Below are positions 1 to 15,200 of a stretch of 64,000 nucleotides of DNA, one piece after another. This DNA comes from Sipunculus nudus (lineage: Eukaryota > Annelida > Sipuncula > Golfingiida > Sipunculidae). The notes beneath the pieces were generated by a model that ran no database searches, was not told the origin of the DNA, and saw nothing but the letters and a program-made list of their open reading frames with translations. The position numbers and the translations under genes were made by a program. Position 1 is the first letter of the stretch. Each line of letters opens with the position of its first letter. Location: the NCBI GenBank assembly GCA_026874595.1, contig CM049313.1:12273508-12337507 (forward strand). Reading direction: 5' to 3'.

Positions 1-118
1 ATTATTTTTTAAGTGCATGTGCTTATTATTATTATGATATTTCTAAAGATTAGTTAGAGGAGGTAACCGCCTCCGATTTTTAATGCTAAAATATATTTCA
101 TAACCTAAGTATCTGCAG

Positions 119-206
119 ACACAACATTATTGTGGACCACGTTAGTTTTGTGTAGGTTTGGCCCAGAAATTGTTTCCAAACTGGCGACTATCTCCTCAGG
201 CTTCAG
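119..206 (+). CDS. CHS: chitin synthase exon (tentative, most 5')
   Basis: Bounded by ctgcag and CAG|gtct. It leaves two bases (AG), which exactly matches the one base needed by the next exon. The translation is hydrophobic and ends with ISSGF, reading on into FRQWFHC. Supported by splice phase and continuity only; I do not recognise a conserved motif in it. Confidence 0.42.
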
Positions 207-3200
207 GTCTAATCAGCGAAAATATAGGATCTTTATTAAGCAAATAACTTTCGCAGTTATGCGTATTCGATATGTGAAAAAGAAAAACTTTTGGTTACCC
301 TGGCCCTGGAGACATAGTCTTTATGCGCTTCAGAACTTTATTTAAATATTGTAAGAATAGTCTGTTGTTTTTGTTTTGGTTTCTTTTTCTTCTTATTCTT
401 ATTTCTCTGGAAATTGATTTTGTTTCTCCTGTTTCATCAGCTTTCGGCAGTGGTTCCACTGTTACCCACCGGGTGGCGGCATGACTGTCCTAATTCAGCA
501 GCACATCTGGATCGCGGTGTTATGGTGGTTATCCCAGATCTGGATCACACGTCACGTTTGGTGCCCATGGGAACGGAGGCTAACGCCAGCTCAGAAGTAA
601 ATGAAAAACAGTTTTTAAGGTTCCTTTATTTAGTGCTTTCACAACCCCTCCGCCCGAACCTCAGTGTATGAAAAACAAACCACGGTCAGACACTGGGCTC
701 ACCTGCACTTAGGCACACCTTGGCTGCACTAGATTGTACAGACTTGTTCCATGTAATTTGCCCTCTCACTTGAAGACATACACAAATACTGTGACAAAAA
801 TGTATGGCGGCCTATGGTGAGCATCTTTTTGAAAAGGAACCATTCATAACATTGTCACAATATTGTTTAAATTAACAGTTCGCGCTTTTATCAAATAGCC
901 TTCATTACAAAATTGCACCTTGTATATGAGTGTCAGAAACACGGTCCACGTGTGTCTGTTAACGTTTACAAGGCCATGTAACCGAATGTTCAACTTTTGC
1001 GCATGCACGACACATCCCAAAGATGATGTAGTCAAAACATGGACGTTCATGATTGTGAAACACCGGTTGTAGGCGTAAGGAGTTTCTGCGTCATATTAAT
1101 GTTGGCGCCAGTGATCGCGCCCGTCCACCTTTTTTTAACCCATAAGGGTAACCCAACGGTTTCAGTACATTATTTTGGTAAGTGCCAAATTATTTCAAAT
1201 AGAAAACACTTTTTTGTGTTAATTCAACTTGCTTTGTAAGTGATTCAGTCCCTTTAATGCTGTCCTTTTCATTTGATCGCTGTAACAGACAGCTTACACA
1301 GTCTTTGTGGGAAAATGTTTGAATGCTATACTTTTCCTCTGCTTATGGCAATGGATCGCTGTTTACAGCCTCTATGGAACTATGTTTTTCTGGTGTATTT
1401 TTCCTCTGTTTGCTGTACCAAAGATCTGTTTTAAGCGTCTGTGGGAATTTTATTTTAATGCTGTATTTTCTACTGTTCCCTTTAAAGACTGCTTGTTCAT
1501 CCTTTGTGGGACGGGGTACTACTGGAGCAGCACGTGTTACATAACCGTCGCAGAATCAACACAGAAATTCCAGAAAATGATCCACAGGTCAGTTGTTGTG
1601 AAAGTCAGCAGACATGTCATGTTAGTATTCACTTAAACACGTTTTTGAATTTATACATATCATGATAATTTGATTCATTTAAGTCTTCAACTCATTCAAG
1701 CCGGAGATGGGGGTTTTCGGTGTATTTTCATTAATTCACCAATAATGTGCTTGCTTTACTGTATGATAAATTATTAGTAAGTCATGTATCGCTTTCTTGG
1801 TTGTCCATTTCGAGAAAATCATTTACGGTTCTTTAAAAATACCAATGATAGTATTTAACAGTATTTAGTTGTACTGATTGATAACTGTTTCCACTAACCA
1901 ATGGCATTGTATTTGTACTGTTTTAATTAAGAGTAATCATACACACTTGCTATAAGCTGTGCATTTTCACCACAGACAAAGCAAGAGGAGAGACCGACTC
2001 CCTACATCTACGTGTGCGCCACCATGTGGCACGAGGTTGAACTAGAAATGACAAATCTGATGAAGTCCATCCTAAGGTGTGTCTTGTTTTACTTTTGAAA
2101 GCACAGTACAATGCTCCAACCCCTGTTTCATTTAAGGCATTAATTCAGTGAAATATCAGTTGCATTCAGGGCGGGCTAAGCCCTTGGAACTTATTTTTAT
2201 TTTATACTTCAGTCTTTAAACTGTACATATATCTGTACATTTAACAAACACCTCAGACAAGACATCCAGAACGTGCCTTGTATAACAGAAATATTTTCTG
2301 GAAGCCACCAATAAGTCATTGTAATCTATAATCCTGGAGTACAGTAATACAAACATGAATGACAGACTCTTACTAGTTTTCAAGGCATACATTCTGCAGA
2401 AGACCGTATGACTAAAACAACATGATATAGTTGTACCTAATCAGCCCAACCAATGAGTTCAGCCAATTCCACGGATTTTCTGCTCCACATTTCTTTGATC
2501 ACATTTGTTTTGTATAAGAATACGAGGTCTTCGATAATGTTGCTAATTCTCTTAATGAACTCTTAACGGTATGGCAAATGAACCAAGGTTTATGTTGCTT
2601 ATACCATATCAGGAACTTGAGCAAATATTTGCATTTTCTAAGCAAGCTAGCAACATCCTCTAAGAACTCGTTCTATGAAATTTAAGTCACCCCTCCTAAC
2701 ATATTCATGTTCCGAGAGTCCGTAGAACATGTGGCTCATTACCCCCATATTGTTCGAATCATGGCATCACTGAACGTTATAGCATACACTGAGTGGCATC
2801 AAAGTCATCAGGGCAGCTCATTACCTCAAAGCGGCATTGTCATTAGTGCAGCAATTTTCTTTTTAAAAAATCCTGGATCCAGAAGGGGATCTAGATCGCT
2901 TTCCAAAATTCAGTCGATTGTTCCGTGTATCATTGCTGAGTTATCCTAAACATTACATAAAAATCCGTCAAGAACTTTGTGAGTAATGTTACTAACGGAC
3001 ACACAAACAAACAACCAACGCCCGCAGAACATTATCCTGGCCCCTTGGTGGAGATAATAAGAATAAAGACCATGAAGAGGTTTAGATGACGCTACTTCAT
3101 TTTATGTTCCTGTCTTTTGGCCAATGGTTTGACTCATTTTATATTTGTTTTCAGGCTATAGGAATTTTAAGTGTACTAATATATCATAAGGTTTTCTATT

Positions 3201-6200
3201 TTTGTTCGGCTGAGGCTGGTATAAAAGTGTGTATAATTGCGAGTTTTAACGTTTCTAAAGGTTGGATGAAGATCAGAAGAGAACGGAGGAAGGTCGGACC
3301 GATCGTTACAAATTTGAAGGTCTGTTTAAATGTAACATTCATTCTACTATTCTGCCATGTTTTTGCAAAGCTCCCTTAATAAGTTTACTAACATTTAAAG
3401 GCTAAAAATTCGGCTATTTTAAACTTTATGAATTAAAATTAAACAAAAACAAGAACTACTACATCGACTACTACCACCCTTTAATGCTTATACTAATAAT
3501 AATAATGATAATAATGGTAATAATAATAATAAAATGTATGCAGTTTCCGCCTAATATGATTTTCGTTTAAAAAACATGATGATCTTAAATGAAAAAAATT
3601 ACGTGATATTACGTTGTTTTCGTTTCAAAAACTGAATGATCATTAATGTAAAATAGTTACGTCAAATATAATCCTGTGAAAAACTCATAATCGATTCTGT
3701 TTATATGAAGCTTTTGCAGCAACATTATGACATGTGTTTCTGGTCCAGGGCATATTTATTATGATGACGCTTTTAGAAAGGACAGCCACGGCAGATTCGT
3801 CATTAACTCATACGTTAAAAAGCTGATCAGTGTGATGAAACAGATCACAAGGTAACAGAGTCTAACAGTGTACTTAGACATGTCTTTGTCTTCAGTAACG
3901 TTTAGGAATTTGGGTGGAGGCAATAACTTTTGAAAGGCTGTACCTTTTTGTCAAGACATTCGAAACAGAATTAGTTATAACACATTCTCGGAAAGTTTCG
4001 ACAACTGTTGACCTTAACCATTAGCTGTAAGCCAGATCAGCGGAAAATTTAAATTGTTTGTAAACACAATAGCTTTTGAAGTATTGCGCGTTTTACTGAA
4101 AAGTTGTGTGTATCATGTTTTTTGAGAAGTCTAAAAACTGGTGATCTTGATAGATATTTTTCTACCTGATACATGACTATCGGGTTATTACTCTTACAAT
4201 AATTCCTGTAATATGGTATTTTTTTAGTTTGTGATAAATTAAATGGATTAATACGTGGGTATTTGTATGATAAACTAATAAGCTACACAGCTGTTCGATC
4301 ATCCGTAAAGTTCTTTCACCATTCATGTTGAAGGAATATTATAACCAATTTTAATTTTGGCGCCACCGATCGCGCCTTGAGAAATTTTATATCCTCTTTT
4401 TTAAGGCGTAAGGATCTGAATTCTAAGTATATACCTAATATTCCAAGTTAAGGAATGGTCACTTTTTAAATATATTTTGCTGAAATCTGAATATAATGAA
4501 CCGTAATTAACTCTTTTCTATTCTTTGCAGTGAATGCCCCGATGTAGATAAGTCAAAGAAATTCAGCAATACCCCTTATGGTGGCTCCCTCAAGTGGAAA
4601 TTACCAAAGGGCAACGTTCTGATATGTCACCTCAAGAACAAATGTTTGATAAAAAACAAAAAACGCTGGAGTCAGGTAAAAGGCTAAGTTTGTTCAACTT
4701 TATTTATTTTTCTATTCTTAGATACCCCCTAGAAAAAGCGGTGCCGTATGGTGATCACATTTTTTGTCCGTCCGTCATGCCGTCCTTCTGTCCATCCGTC
4801 CGCCCGCCAGTGACGCTTCCTTTCGCACGTGTTATCTCAGCAAGAACATGCTTGATCTTTCTCAAATTCAAAGGGTTTAGTTGGGACCATTAGTGCTCCG
4901 GATGTGTACCAATTCAAATATGGCCACCAGGGTACAGTGGATGAATTAATCTCGTATGCATTATCTCAAAAGGAATACATTTGATTTGGCTCAAATTTAC
5001 AGGGATGATTTATTTCCATGAAGATTCAAGGCCTGTCGAATTATAGACCCGCTGGTAATCAAATATGGCTGCACAATTGGTTATTTTCTTTATCCATCAG
5101 AATCTGATGCATTATACATTTGATCTTCTCAAATTCACAATGATCCCTGGGGTCAATGAGTGCTTATCTGAAAGAGAATATGCTGTGTCTTTCTCAAAAT
5201 CACAGGGATGATTAGTCCTAATGATGGTCATTTTGAATTACTGACCCGCTGGAAATCCAATTTGGCCGACGGTGCACAAACGGCGAAATTTTTTTTTCAA
5301 CCAGTATCTCAAACATTATACATCTGATCTTTCTCAAATTCAAAGGGATCATTATTGTCTATAAGAGCTTATAGCCCTATCAAATTACAGACCTGCCCAT
5401 AGTCTAATATGGCTGCCACAGAACAATCTCTAATTTTCTTTCCGGCACGAATTTCAGAGCTACTATGTTCCACCTTTCTCAAGTTAACGGGGACAATAGG
5501 TGCCTATGGGAACTCTAGCTTTATAGACTTAAAGACCTGCCTAATACCCAGTATTGCCGCCAAAGCACTATAGCCGATTTATGATTATTTTACAGAACAT
5601 TGACATCCAATAGGGGATCAGTGCTTACAAATTCAAGACTTCTGTTAAATCCAGTATGGCTGCCAGGCAAATATTTTAAGATCATTTCTCAATAACTTTT
5701 AGCTAATGCTCTTATTTAAAAAAAAATCGGTCTCTTTGGGATTATTTGTGGTTACAAATTTCAGATAAATCTTACATGCAATAAGGCCCCACTGCTGCCA
5801 TTTGGTAGAACAGGCGATCGCTGGGCCCTAATGGAGGACCTTTTCGGTCCCAAACGTCTTGTAGTTTATTAATATGTTGAACCTACAAAAAGAGAGCAAG
5901 AGCTTTAATAGTATATGGGTCTTCTCCCCTTTCCGTTTTGGTTAACGGACTCGGGACTTTTATTATATTATATTTAATTATCTTCAATTTAGGTTATGTA
6001 TATGCATTACATCACGGACTTCTCAATGAAGACAAACCGAGAGGCTGGTGATGAGAGGTATATCCTGGCCCTGGACGGTGACGTTTCATTCAAACCTACT
6101 GACGTCATGCTGCTGTTGGACTTGATGAAGTCAGATGAAAACACCGGTGCCGTTTGTGGCCGCATCCACCCCATAGGATGTGGTAAGTCTTCACATTGGA

Positions 6201-9168
6201 TCAGAAGGGTTGTATTCTCTTTAGTTTCTTTTGTAAAAAAAAATAAAAATAAAAATATTTTACAAATTACAGTTCAGAAATATGACTGCTTTTACGAGTA
6301 CGTGTCAAACCGTTTAACATCGCTCTCTCACAGGGCCAATGTTGTGTTACCAGAAGTTTGAGTACGCTATTGGTCACTGGCTACAGAAGACGTCCGAGGA
6401 CATGCTGGGCTGTGTGCTGTGTAGTCCAGGCTGTTTCAGTCTGTTCAGAGCTTCAAGTCTTGTGATAGAGAAAAATAATAAAAGTATCCTAGAGATGTAC
6501 TCCAGCATCCCGGAGAAGCCCTGGCAATACCTCCAGTATGATCAAGGTATCTCGGCAAAGATTAGCCCTAAAAATGGTAGTACATGCATGGTTTTGGCCA
6601 AGGCATATCTGATAAATTATCAATCAATAATCAGATTTATAACCAATAACATTATTGTCATCTCATTTTATGTCGTGGAATTTATGTATATCTTTAATGT
6701 TGTATAATAATTGAAGCACCGCCTAGTTAATAAACCCTCGCTGTCTTTTGTTTAATATTACATACGTAAGGATAATTCACAAGGAAAATATACTATTAAA
6801 CAACAGGATAATTTAATAATTGACGATCAGGGGACGCTACTATTCGCCGGGAGTGATCAGCTTCGTAATACGCCATGTGGAGTAACTACAAGTTTTAGTT
6901 CAGCTGACTGAAAGTCATCTAAGCTATAGCTTTCACTCTGTGTACGTCCTCTGTCCTTCTGTCCGTCCGTCTCTCCGTTGCGGCACACATTGTAAACGCT
7001 GGACCTAGAAGCTTCTAAATCTTCTTGGAAACCTGAAAGTATGTCTTTGTTACTCATATCCTCTGAGCTATCGGTCCAAAATTGATACAAACGATACAAA
7101 AGCTCCAGTATCTCAACAACTAATTCACTGATTTTGTTGCATGCATATTTATCATGGAATGTTTCATCAATTCTGCAGACCGATAGCGCAACCTGTATTT
7201 CTTCGCACTTTTCTCCCAATTGTTTTGATCTCTTAAGAAGCAGTCGTCAATTAACCAGGCGCAAATCGTAACTATTAGACATAGAACCTTCAACTTGACA
7301 TCCAGAGAGATACATGGAAAATTATCTATGGAAACTTGAATAATAGGTCTCTGTTATCTAAAATCGTAACTACTGGACACTAAATCTTAAACTTGACATG
7401 GAGGGAGGATCATAAAAATTCTCCTCGGAAAAGTCTCTGTTACCCATAACCTCTGTTCGATGGGGCTCCTAGGTACCCCCAAGGATAATAAAAGATTGAT
7501 GTAAATGCTCCAGTATCAACATTTAATGCATTGTTCACCATGAGTTTTTGCATGCATATTGATCATGCAGTGTTTTATCCGTTCCTGCAAACTGATGACG
7601 CCACCTCTATTTTTTTCAATTTCCAAATTGTTCCTATTTTTGAGAACTTCAAAGAAGCGGTCGTCCGTTAACAAGCACAAATCGTAACTTTTGGACCTGT
7701 ATGTTCCTAGTTGGACATCAAGGGAGGTCCATGGTTTACCTGAATTTAAGTCATAGTGACCTATGTATTGCAAGATATGTAAAAGAACATGCTTTGATCA
7801 TCTTACATAAAACAATTAAATGATTGGTTAGTTTGACCTAGAACCTCTAATTCGATTAAGAACCAGGGATTTTCTGTACACATATCTTTGAAACCAGAAG
7901 AGGTGTCACTTTGACCTATATTCAGCCAGCTGTGTGAAGGAACATGATTTTAACAGTACTTTTCAGATGGGCACAAATGGTGGCAGCTGGATGTAGAATA
8001 AGCTCTCTGTACTCTATATCTTACGTTTATTGGTAAACTGCATGACTTTGAGCACTCTTCGAGTTATGTTACTCATTGTTCAAGGTTCCTTGTTGTATTC
8101 AGAAATCACGGCTGGCCAGTTATATTTAAGACTCGAATCGTAACTGCTTGACATATTTAAAAAAAAAAATCCTGGTAGATCTTTAGTTAGTCTCCTTGTA
8201 TACCAAAAGTCGACTGCGCGTGATGGGTAACTTTTTTCAATGGCTTTGGATCATAGAATAATATACAGAACACAACATATAATACTATCAATCAAAGCAT
8301 AATGCATGCAAAAAAAAATAATAATAAACTATATTTAAATAATCAAATTTTGCTTATACTCAGTATTAATTATCCTGGGAAAATTCAGATATTTGAATAG
8401 AAATACCATTCATAAAGTGTGCTCCACCAAACAGATATTACTGGATACTTCTTGCATACGTTGAAAAAAAAAATTAGCCCAACCAATGTTTACAACAAAC
8501 CTAAATGAAAAATTTGACCAAATGGTCCCATTTGTGATCTAACGGTAATTCCTTCGGAAAAAAGGTTCTAATAACGCCCTGTAATGAATGTATGAGCTTC
8601 TTTATTAAGGATTGGTTAGTTAACCAAGCAGTGTCTACCAGTGGAAAACTATGTAACCTCAGGTTTTTTGCTTCATTTTTACAAAAGCTGAAAGTTCATT
8701 AGATGTAAAATGAACCTTTGGAAATTATTGGTTCATCTGACATGCCACCAGACGTTCCAGTTGAAAGTGTTACGATTTTTCTAACGGAACCCGGGCACAT
8801 GTAAACAAGTGAACAAGTGGATATATACACAATGAACAACCTGTGTGTGGTTGGATTAGTGTTTTCTAAACTATTTTCTGGAAAGGTCAAGGGATTACAT
8901 TTAGTTTACACACGTCAAATATTGTATTAGGTCCCTTTAACCTTGGATATCATTTTAAAAACTAAACATTTATGACGCCACCCACGGAAAAGATAAATTC
9001 ACCTGTATTTTTAGATGTATAGGTAAAGCAGAAATTTTATAAACCATACAATTTACTATTATCAGACAAACGCGCAGGCTTCTTCGTCACTCTTCTTCTT
9101 TACCTATTCATATATACATGAAGAAAAGCTATAGGGTCTTACTTAACATATGTATTTATTCATGGTGT

Positions 9169-9211
<43 letters not shown>

Positions 9212-12200
9212 CAAAAGTTTATATTAACACAAGCTATGATATTATTGAACGTGTATATTTATACATCAGGAGAAGACCGCTGGCTCTGCACTCTGCTCCT
9301 GAAGTACGGTCACCGGGTGGCGTACTGCGCAGCGTCCGACGCTAAGACCTTTGCCCCTGAAGGTGAAAAAAGTTTGTATGAACAAAATGGGTATGATAAA
9401 TAGATAAGGGTGTAATATAATTTTAACTTGCCTAGGGCCAGGACATCGCTTCTTAGTTTGGCCTGGTTTCCAATTGCTGGATGAACTCTTTAGCTTAACT
9501 AAATCAAAATCTGTGCTATAGCGATTTCTCCGGCTTTTCAGTCGTCCGTTAAAAAGGCACAAACCGTCACCATTTGAATCTTCTAATTTGTCCCCTTTAA
9601 GTCAGATGGACCTATCTCGTAGCATTTTGACACAGAAATCTCTAATTTTGTTACTTGGGAGTTCCCATTAGGATCTTCTTTGAAACTTTATAAAGTGTCG
9701 CTTTTATTTATGTTCTGCAGACTATGGGCAAAAAATGTTGAGCACACTGGAATTCATTCTATCTGCTGTTCAAGGTTCCTTAACAAATATGTTTCACCAG
9801 ATCATATCAATACTTAATACATGCCTCACTTGTACGTCAAATCCAGCTGAGCGTCATGGCGCTTGGGTCATTTGCCTTTAATCGATGGCACTGCGATCTT
9901 CATCTCGCTCAATTTTCCGAATTATTTAAAGTTCAACAGGAGTTCCTGAAAATATGAAAAAGGACCAACCTCTAGAACAAGCATCGTTACCGACACTTCA
10001 AGACCCAAAAAAGGGGCAATTCTGTGGCGAGTAACAACAACAAATTCAATTCGTTTGAAGAGGGTACTTTGGAAAATAAAAGCTTTACATTACTCAACTG
10101 ATGTACCAGTGCTGTGCGATATATATCGACAAATCATGATACAGTTATCTGTATATATTTTCCAATGTAATGTCAAACATGTCTGACACTCATTAATTGT
10201 AATAAAATTACGGTTTCTGGTTATGAAGGCTGAAAGTCACTTTTGTTAAATGCAACCGTGTCTACATATAGTAGAAGCCTGTGGTAGAATGTTCAATATA
10301 GGCTTGATAGTCAATATATGATCAAAGATCCTTCGCAGAATATTTACCAGGAATACACTTATTTCCATTCAATTGATAAAATTACAACAAAAAATCATTT
10401 TTATATATCTATATATAGAAAAACAATCTCTTATATGTCGCAATATATTACATTATGAAAATTGTATGCAATAGCCAGTCTTAATATATACTACATCTAA
10501 ATCTGCCACTGACTCCTGTACACTTGTCTACTCAGGATTTGGTGAGTTTTTCAACCAGAGAAGACGCTGGATACCCTCGACCATGGCCAACATCCTGGAC
10601 CTGTTACTTCATAGTGGGATGGCGGTGAAGAATAATCCCAACATCTCCAGACCTTACATCATGTACCAGGCCTTCCTGTTCCTGCTGTCAGCCCTCAGTC
10701 CAGGGATGATATATCTTATGTTAACAGGCGCTCTCAATGTGAGAAAGTATATCATTTTTAATAATCAGGGCTTTCAGTCGGGAGAAAATTTGACAGGTCC
10801 TTGGCGGTTAGGCTTAAATGTTGGAGAATCTAAAGTGTGAATGAAAGTGTTTGTTTACAATTTTATGTCATAGTGCATCGTTATATGATTAGAAATCGTT
10901 TGATCAAGATAACATTATATTATATTGAAGTGTACATATCAGTTATTTGCGCAGGATGTTTGAAACAGCAGGCTATGGTAAGTGACCTTAACAAAGGCAA
11001 ACTTTGACCCCGTCGGTTTTACAGCCCGCACGTTCCATTTGACTCCTGGATCCCAAAGAACGAAGAGTTTGATATCTTTAGCTCCACAGACGCTAATCCC
11101 CGCGTTCTTGAAACCTCTGATTCATAAAAACTATTAGTCTTTGTTATGTCTTGTCATCGATTGAAAAGTTACATCAACGTCCCCCTGTCCTGTGTTCATT
11201 CCTGTAGCCATCAGCTGGGTACACCTTTTATAGTGTACTTGTTATCCGATTGGATCTTGATGAGGGAACCTTGAAAGCAACTGAATATTTATTACTTTAT
11301 TGTATATAAATTAAATTTTTCAAGGAAAGACTTTTTGCACTGCTCTGAAAATTATCTCTATATCATGTATGTCCCTAACAGAAGTCTGTTTAAGTAATTT
11401 GGGCTAGGTGTTCAAGTATTTTCTTATTCTACGCTTTTATATCATATTTACAATCTTATTTTATCTTTTATGGGTGTATTATTGTTGTAGCATTCTTTTT
11501 TCAATCTTATGAAAAATATAAATATATCTCATTTAAATTATTTAATATTATATCAAATAATATTTAAAATATTCAAAACAGTATCCATCGATTCTTGTCA
11601 TTTTACATGTTTCCCTAAAAATGACCAATGCATTAATAGATGCATAAAACAGCGTGCTATTCCCAAAAACAAACCGAAACAGTTGCCCTTATCACGATAA
11701 ATAACGACTCTAAGCAAATGCAAGACAACATAAATTAAACTTCCGATTTTGTTGTTTATGGACTCATACATGCTAGTCGAACATAAAATATACATTATTA
11801 AGAAACCTGCCAAACAGTATGCTACCAAACCAAGTTTATAGCAATTCGAGTTTATTGTTCCTATATATTTATTATATATTTACTTATATATATATATATA
11901 ATATATATATTCACTTAATGATTGCCGTCAGCTTACCTTTACATGAATTTTGGTTGTAATTCTATTGTGCGGAAAATAATCATCGAGATTCATCTATCTT
12001 TAAACAAAAAATTATGTCAGGCTACTGGAATTCATTGAACTGATAGAATCATCTAGATTGACCGCATAACTACTATGGAAACTAAAGTAACTTTGACAAA
12101 AGCGCTGTACTCTCAGATTAAATCGTGATTAATGAAAATGATTTCCAATTTCTTATAAACGACAGAATTTATTACAATTTTTTATGAAAAGAAATTTTAC

Positions 12201-15200
12201 GTTTTTGATGCAACTGTCGTAACTTATCGTTATTTGAATTGAATGTTAATTCAGTATAAACTACATATCAGACGTTGAAATATGAATGTTATTTACATCC
12301 ACTCTTTAATTTAAACTGTCGGGATGGACAGGAAAGAGGCGCTCTCCGCTGACGACCTAGATTCGATCCCAGACTTTTTTTATGAAACAGGTTGTCGTAA
12401 CCGCGTATGGTTACGTAACGACCTAGATTCGATCCTCGACTTTTTTATGAAACAGGTTGTCGTAACCGCCTATGGTTACGTAACGACCTAGATTCGATCC
12501 TCGACTTTTTATGAAACAGGTTGTCGTAACCGCCTATGGTTGCTGGTTTTCTCCGGGTCCTCCTGCTTCTCCTACAGACTACCGAAAGCCAGCATCAGAG
12601 TCATGGAGAGTCATGCATTAGTTATTATGACTTGTTTTATAATCCATGTAAAATTAATGCTTATTTTTTAAAAGTTTACCTGTAATAGCTTACGTAACAA
12701 TTATGTTTTCACGTTTTAGTCTGCGTATCCAGAACTGACTTCAGTGTGGGCCTCCGTCTTGTCAATTATCCCCGTTATCATCTTTATTTTTGTGTGTTTT
12801 CTCGCAAGGCCGGGTATACAGGTAAGTCATTCTCTTTAAGGTACATTTGTATTTGCATATTATCTTAAGCTATTAGTTCATTTCAGCTAATATAATTTGG
12901 CACATATGCTGTGTTATGGTTCTGTGATGAAACACATTCAACGTGTGTTTACTATACTAGAATTGGAGGTTCGATCATGCGCGACAACACACAGAGAAGG
13001 AAAATAAAACTTGAAAGAAGAAGCTTGAACAATATGATTTTCAAAGTATGAAGGTCATTTCAATCCGTAATAATAAGTAAGCAAGCAGTCCACATGTAAA
13101 TCTGGACATACACATAACGACAAGCATTTTAAGCTGAACACACTGAATTGCATATATATGGAAAATACCTCTTATGTGGAAAGGCCCCCTTTAAAGTACT
13201 TTAAAGTCAGGTTTTTTTAAAGTCGGATCTCTTATGATTGGTAATTAAATTGCGAGAAACTGGATTTGAGAAAAATATTCAAACGTGTTGTAAGTAAGAA
13301 ATTTTATGTGTGATTGGTGACATTTAATAATTATTCTTCAATATTTAATATTGGTATAAGAAGAAATATATCATATTGAAATAAGATAAATTGATCATAA
13401 ATCAGTGTATGTCTTGGATTTTGATTGCACAACACTGCACATTCTTATATGTTAAAAGTGACCCATGGGTGATGATGCCAAGCTAACAAGCATGCCATTT
13501 TACCCTAAGATTCACAACATAATTTTCATCATCTAAGAGCCATGTTGAGATTAACTTCAGATGTCATCTTGACCTCTGACCTATGGGCAGCAGAGTCGAA
13601 ATTGGCTGAAACATTTTGTCATAAGAATTGGGGACTTAATATGTTATCAGGTTTACAATAAATCCTAAATGATGAATATAATTTGGCTGATTTGTCCTTG
13701 TACATCGAGATCAAAGTCATCAGTTTTTCGAACTTTTCTGAGAACAGGGCAGAAACAAATGGAGAGTCAAGTCTGTTAAAAAATATAGAATGCTTTAAAA
13801 GTTGTAGAGTTTATAATAAATCTAAGATTCCGTAGGTTTGGCGAAGACTCACAAAAATGGCAACGACTGATAACAATATATGTCTCACCCTAGGAAGGGG
13901 GGGGGGGGACCTAAAAATCAAATTAGTCGTCGTCAACAAACATATGAAGTTTCAGGATATTAAACGAAACCACAGATGAGAAACTGACACATTGCTGGAC
14001 AGTCTTAAATTAAAGGGGAAATGCATGAACAACAGAAAAAAGTAACATGTGGCACCTTGCTGTAATTTTGCAGTCAAAAATAAAAGACATATATGATTTA
14101 TTAAAAATCAAGTGGGCTTCAACAGCCTTCGGGAATTTATGAAACTGTCCATGAAACTTTTCAAAGCAAGGACCATTGCTATTTATGCATTATTATTGAA
14201 ATACAGGAGCCTTTGTATCATTTAAAAACATGTCTAGGGTGCCCGAACAGGTCACATAACTCAGAGAATATATGTCGCAGTAACATTTTATTCAGGTTTC
14301 CAAAGTTAGCTTTTAAGAACCTCCCTTGATGGCTAGGTACTAACTGTAACGGTTGGGTCATGTTAACGAATGGTTCTCTCATCTGACTGTTTTGAAAATA
14401 ATGGAAATATATGCATAAACATTCGAAAAATAAAGGAGGAGCCACAAATTTTAGGAACATATGAAAGTCCCTATTGAAAGATCAATATTCAAGATAAGAT
14501 TCAGAGCAATCAATGCATTCATTTTTATGATACGGGTGCCTTTTTATTAATTATTCTGGGGTGTCGAAACAGGCTCTATGACACTGAGACAATAGCTCGC
14601 AGTGCCTCTTTCAGGGTCCCATGGAGAACTTTATAAGACCTCTAACGCTGTCAAGTTAGATGTTGCTAGGTCTAAGGGTTACGATTTGTGCCCTGGTAGA
14701 ACGGACGAGGCACAAAGGGTGATCGCAGGTGTTAAAAATAAAAAGGAAATCTCCAACATCGTTTAGAATTTATTTAATATCTTGAATTTTCCTAACTTTC
14801 CAGGGGAAGATTTTTTTGTTGCTATGTTATTCATTTGGTATATTTTGGTAAATATGGTCATCATGTTCCAAATTAGCAGAGTACGGTAGAGCGCCGTTTC
14901 CTGAAAGCGTCGGGAGGCAAGCTTTTCTTTGGAAACACAATTTTCGGAAAATCAGTCAGGGGTTAACCGGCAAGTTCCTACGACAATTAATGATTAATTT
15001 TCTCTTCTTAGACTCCATATCTCTCACAAGTGACAGCAAGACGGTTTTGTTTGATAAATGTTCTTCTTGACAGTTGAAGTGAAAATAAACGAGTTTAAGT
15101 ATATAACACAATTGCTCTTGGTAAGAACAGCTCCTGTGTATGGCCAGGCCCGCATTCTTTGGCCTCGCACCTGAAAACTGCTAGAGCATCATGATACCTC

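Noticed and set aside
1307-1636. 109-aa + ORF
   Set aside because: Frame shadow across intron and chitin synthase exon 1488-1587; the true frame differs.
6857-7219. 120-aa ORF on the - strand
   Set aside because: Falls wholly in a dispersed tandem-repeat family inside a chitin synthase intron; no domain, and related copies are not open.
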